Source: an uncultured Gemmatimonadota bacterium (GTDB taxonomy: Bacteria > Gemmatimonadota > Gemmatimonadetes > Gemmatimonadales > GWC2-71-9). Taken from it: DNA of 7,499 bases. Both the position numbers and the translations under genes were made by a program. Every line of letters starts with the position of its first letter. The first letter of the stretch is position 1. The stretch spans positions 1-7,499 of the forward strand of contig CAMLLJ010000137.1 in the NCBI GenBank assembly GCA_946480845.1. The letters are read 5' to 3'. Below are positions 5,441-7,499 of this stretch, one piece after another. The notes beneath the pieces are model-generated. The model made no database searches. It saw only the letters and a program-made list of their open reading frames with translations, and was not told the DNA's origin.

Positions 5441-6013
5441 ATGAACTTGCGTGAGAAGATCCTCAGGGCCGCCGGCCGGCTGTTCTGCGAGTGCGGTGTG
5501 AGGGGCACTACCACACGGCGCATCGCCGACGAGGCTGGCGTCAATGAGGTGACACTGTTCCGCCAGTTCGGCACCAAGGAGGAGCTGCTCCGGGAGGCGA
5601 TCGGGCGCAACTGGGCCGCCGTGGACCTGCCGAAGCTGCCCGAGGTGCCGGTCGCGCCGGTGGGCGAGCTCACGGCGTGGGCAGTCGAGTTCGCGGATCG
5701 TCTGCGGGTCGCCGCCCCGCTCATCCGGACCAGCCTGGGCGAATTCGAGCAGCATCCCGGGATCCTGCCCCGCGGAGGATCGCCCACCGCGCGGGCCGCG
5801 GCGGCGCTGGCCGGATATTTCGACCAGCTCCGGCGCCGTGGCTTCACCGCCGCCCGCTTCGATTCGCGTGCGGCGGCCGCCGGTGTGGTCGGGGCCATCC
5901 TGAGCGACGCGATCACCCGGGAGGGACAGCCCGACATGTACACCGACGCACCCGAGGCGGATATCCGCGAGTACATGACCATCGTCATGCGTGGCATCGG
6001 GGTCACGGCATGA
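5441..6013 (+). CDS. TetR/AcrR-family transcriptional regulator
   Basis: A 190-residue regulator of normal TetR length. Residues 4-52 form the conserved N-terminal DNA-binding domain: REKILRAAGRLFCECGVRGT, TRRIADEAGV (25-34) as the first HTH helix, and VNEVTLFRQFGTKEELLREA (34-53) with the recognition helix and the F-x-x-K-E-E-L signature (43-49). The remaining residues form the variable ligand-binding and dimer domain, which names no ligand. The start at 5441 directly follows GGCGGG, a weak ribosome site. The stop overlaps the ATG of the TolC-family gene as ATGA, which implies translational coupling. Such regulators commonly repress the efflux genes they head and respond to the exported compound, so control of this efflux operon is likely. 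A 14-bp near-palindrome just upstream may be its operator. Confidence 0.93.
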   Translation: MNLREKILRAAGRLFCECGVRGTTTRRIADEAGVNEVTLFRQFGTKEELLREAIGRNWAAVDLPKLPEVPVAPVGELTAWAVEFADRLRVAAPLIRTSLGEFEQHPGILPRGGSPTARAAAALAGYFDQLRRRGFTAARFDSRAAAAGVVGAILSDAITREGQPDMYTDAPEADIREYMTIVMRGIGVTA

Positions 6014-7499
6014 AGCGGCTTCTTGCGGCCATGGGTTCCGCATCTGCGCCGATGGCTCTCGCCCTGCTGCTCCTCGCCGCTGGTGGCCGCGCCGCCGCGG
6101 CGCAGGGCACCACCCGCTCCCTTTCGCTCGACGAGGCGCTGCAGGTCGGGGCGCGCACCAGCGAGTCGGTCGGCATCGCCCGCGCGGGGATCGAGCGCGC
6201 GCGCGGACAGCAGCGGCAGGCGAGGAGCGAGTTCTTCCCCCAGCTCAACGGAGTCGCATCCTACACCCGGACGCTCCGCTCCCAGTTCTCGGCGTTTGCG
6301 GACGACTCGGCCGGCGGCCCGCCACCGGCCGAGTGCCGGACCTTCACGGCCGACCCGACGCTGCCGCTCGCGGAGCGGATCGACTCACTGGAGAGCGCGC
6401 TCGAGTGCAGCGCCAATGCAAACCCGTTCGCCGCGTTTGCCGACCTGCCGTTCGGCCAGGTCAACCAGTACAACCTGGGCATCCAGGCGTCGCAGCTCCT
6501 CTTCGCCGGCGGGCGGGTGCGGGCGCAGGGGAGGATCGCCGATGCGGCACGCCGCGCTGCCGAGATCGAGCTCGACGCCCAGGAGGCGCAGCTCCAGCTC
6601 GACGTCGCGTCCGCCTACTTCGACGCGGTGCTGAGCGACCGGCTGCTCGCCATCGCCGAGTCCTCGCTGGTGCAGACGGAGCGCACGCTGGAGAACACGC
6701 GCCTCGCGCGGCAGGTGGGCAACGTCGCCGAGTTCGAGCTGCTGCGCGCGCAGGTGACGCGCGACAACGCCCGGCCGCCGGTGATCCAGCGCCGGGCCCA
6801 GCGCGACATCGCCTACCTCCGGCTCAAGCAGCTCCTGGAGCTGCCGCTCGAGGACTCGCTCGCGCTCACCACCTCGCTCGACGAGCCGGCGCCCGCGGCG
6901 GACTCGCTGCCGGCCGCCGGTGCGGGCACCGAGCGCGCCGCCGTGCGCCAGGCCGAGGCGAACGTGGACATCCAGGAAGGCCGCGCCGCGGTCGCGCGCG
7001 CGGCGGCCCTTCCCACGGTGCGGGTCCAGTCGCAGTTCGCGCGGCTCGGCTATCCCGACGATGTGCTCCCCGCGTGGAGCGATTTCGTGAGCGACTGGAA
7101 CGTGAGCCTGAGCGTCTCCCTGCCGCTGTTCACGGGCGGGCGGCTTTCGGGCGAGCGGATGGCAGCGCGCGCCGACGCCGACGAGGCGCGGCTCCGCCTG
7201 GCGCAGACGCGCGAGCTGGCGGCGCTCGACACCCGCACCGCCCAGGCCACACTCGAGGCGGCCGAGGCGGCCTATGAGGCGAGCGCGGGCACCGTCGAAC
7301 AGGCGGAGCGCGCCTACGCCATCGCGGAGATCCGCCAGCAGGAAGGGATCTCCACCCAGACCGAGCTGGGCGACTCGCGGATCCAGCTCGAGCAGGCGCG
7401 GGCCAACCGGGCGCAGAGCGCGAGAGATCTCCGGGTGGCGAGGGTGAGGATGCGGGTGCTGGGGGAGTTGCCGCTGGGAGCGGGGTCAGGGATCAGGGA
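6010..7499 (+). CDS. TolC-family outer-membrane efflux protein (3' end outside window)
   Basis: The frame from ATG 6010 stays open to the window edge (496 codons plus two bases), so the true end is unseen but probably near. A signal peptide (residues 1-32, ending RAAAAQ) is followed by two related TolC/OEP repeats. Repeat 1 is LSLDEALQVGARTSESVGIA, then RQARSEFFPQLNGVASYTRT, then SQLLFAGGRVRAQ (161-173) and long helices to about 280. Repeat 2 includes EANVDIQEGRAAVARAAALP (317-334), LPLFTGGRLSGERMA (371-385) and a helical tail to about 484. The paired LF-x-GGR motifs mark the strand-to-helix turns of the family. The protein would trimerise into an outer-membrane channel joined to a periplasmic tunnel. 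An insertion at about 97-150 carries C109 and C133. It is coupled to the TetR gene; adaptor and pump genes are expected downstream. Confidence 0.9.
   Translation, partial: MKRLLAAMGSASAPMALALLLLAAGGRAAAAQGTTRSLSLDEALQVGARTSESVGIARAGIERARGQQRQARSEFFPQLNGVASYTRTLRSQFSAFADDSAGGPPPAECRTFTADPTLPLAERIDSLESALECSANANPFAAFADLPFGQVNQYNLGIQASQLLFAGGRVRAQGRIADAARRAAEIELDAQEAQLQLDVASAYFDAVLSDRLLAIAESSLVQTERTLENTRLARQVGNVAEFELLRAQVTRDNARPPVIQRRAQRDIAYLRLKQLLELPLEDSLALTTSLDEPAPAADSLPAAGAGTERAAVRQAEANVDIQEGRAAVARAAALPTVRVQSQFARLGYPDDVLPAWSDFVSDWNVSLSVSLPLFTGGRLSGERMAARADADEARLRLAQTRELAALDTRTAQATLEAAEAAYEASAGTVEQAERAYAIAEIRQQEGISTQTELGDSRIQLEQARANRAQSARDLRVARVRMRVLGELPLGAGSGIR

Noticed and set aside
5327..6043. 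238-codon minus-strand open frame opposite the TetR gene
   Set aside because: No domain is visible and it runs antisense to a clear TetR regulator; its end also overlaps marR.
5991..7277. 428-codon plus-strand open frame overlapping the TolC-family gene
   Set aside because: It is an out-of-phase shadow with Arg/Pro/Ala-rich composition. The frame from 6010 has the signal peptide and both TolC repeats.

Overview
The window is a very GC-rich bacterial segment with strong G/C third-position bias. Three exported proteins share A-x-A-Q-type signal-peptide ends, and one gene encodes a GWxTD-domain protein. Together these suggest a Gemmatimonadota (or related deep-branching Gram-negative) genome; this is an inference from protein style, not a database result.

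Layout, left to right. (1) Positions 1-487, minus strand: the 5' part of a secreted protein of unknown function (start TTG 353, runs off the left edge), preceded by a possible 34-residue single-pass membrane protein with a pilin-like N-terminus. (2) 639-1031, plus strand: a DUF3568-like lipoprotein. It converges on the next gene with only 10 bases between the stop codons, and a hairpin spans both stops. (3) 1042-4546, minus strand: two envelope genes. A TonB-like membrane-anchored, proline-rich protein with a C-terminal carboxypeptidase-regulatory-like domain is followed by a large periplasmic GWxTD-domain protein. Between them is a striking inverted array of degenerate 9-bp tandem repeats (3518-3670). 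(4) 4547-4869: a gene-free stretch dominated by G-tracts on the plus strand, with several G-quadruplex-capable runs and degenerate GTCAGG-type repeats. (5) 4870-7499: a regulatory and efflux locus. A MarR-family regulator (minus) is divergent from a TetR-family regulator (plus), with palindromic candidate operators between them. The TetR gene overlaps by four bases (ATGA) the start of a TolC-family outer-membrane efflux protein that runs off the right edge.

How the genes may work together: the TetR-TolC pair looks like the start of a regulated efflux operon, whose adaptor and pump genes would lie beyond the window. The divergent MarR may control itself and perhaps this operon. The TonB-like, GWxTD, DUF3568 and unknown secreted proteins all act in the envelope, but their roles cannot be set from sequence alone. 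I did not find a clearly new multi-gene system. The strongest unexplained signals are non-coding: the inverted 9-bp repeat array, the G-tract blocks, and the C-rich leaders without Shine-Dalgarno sequences in front of the two minus-strand envelope genes.
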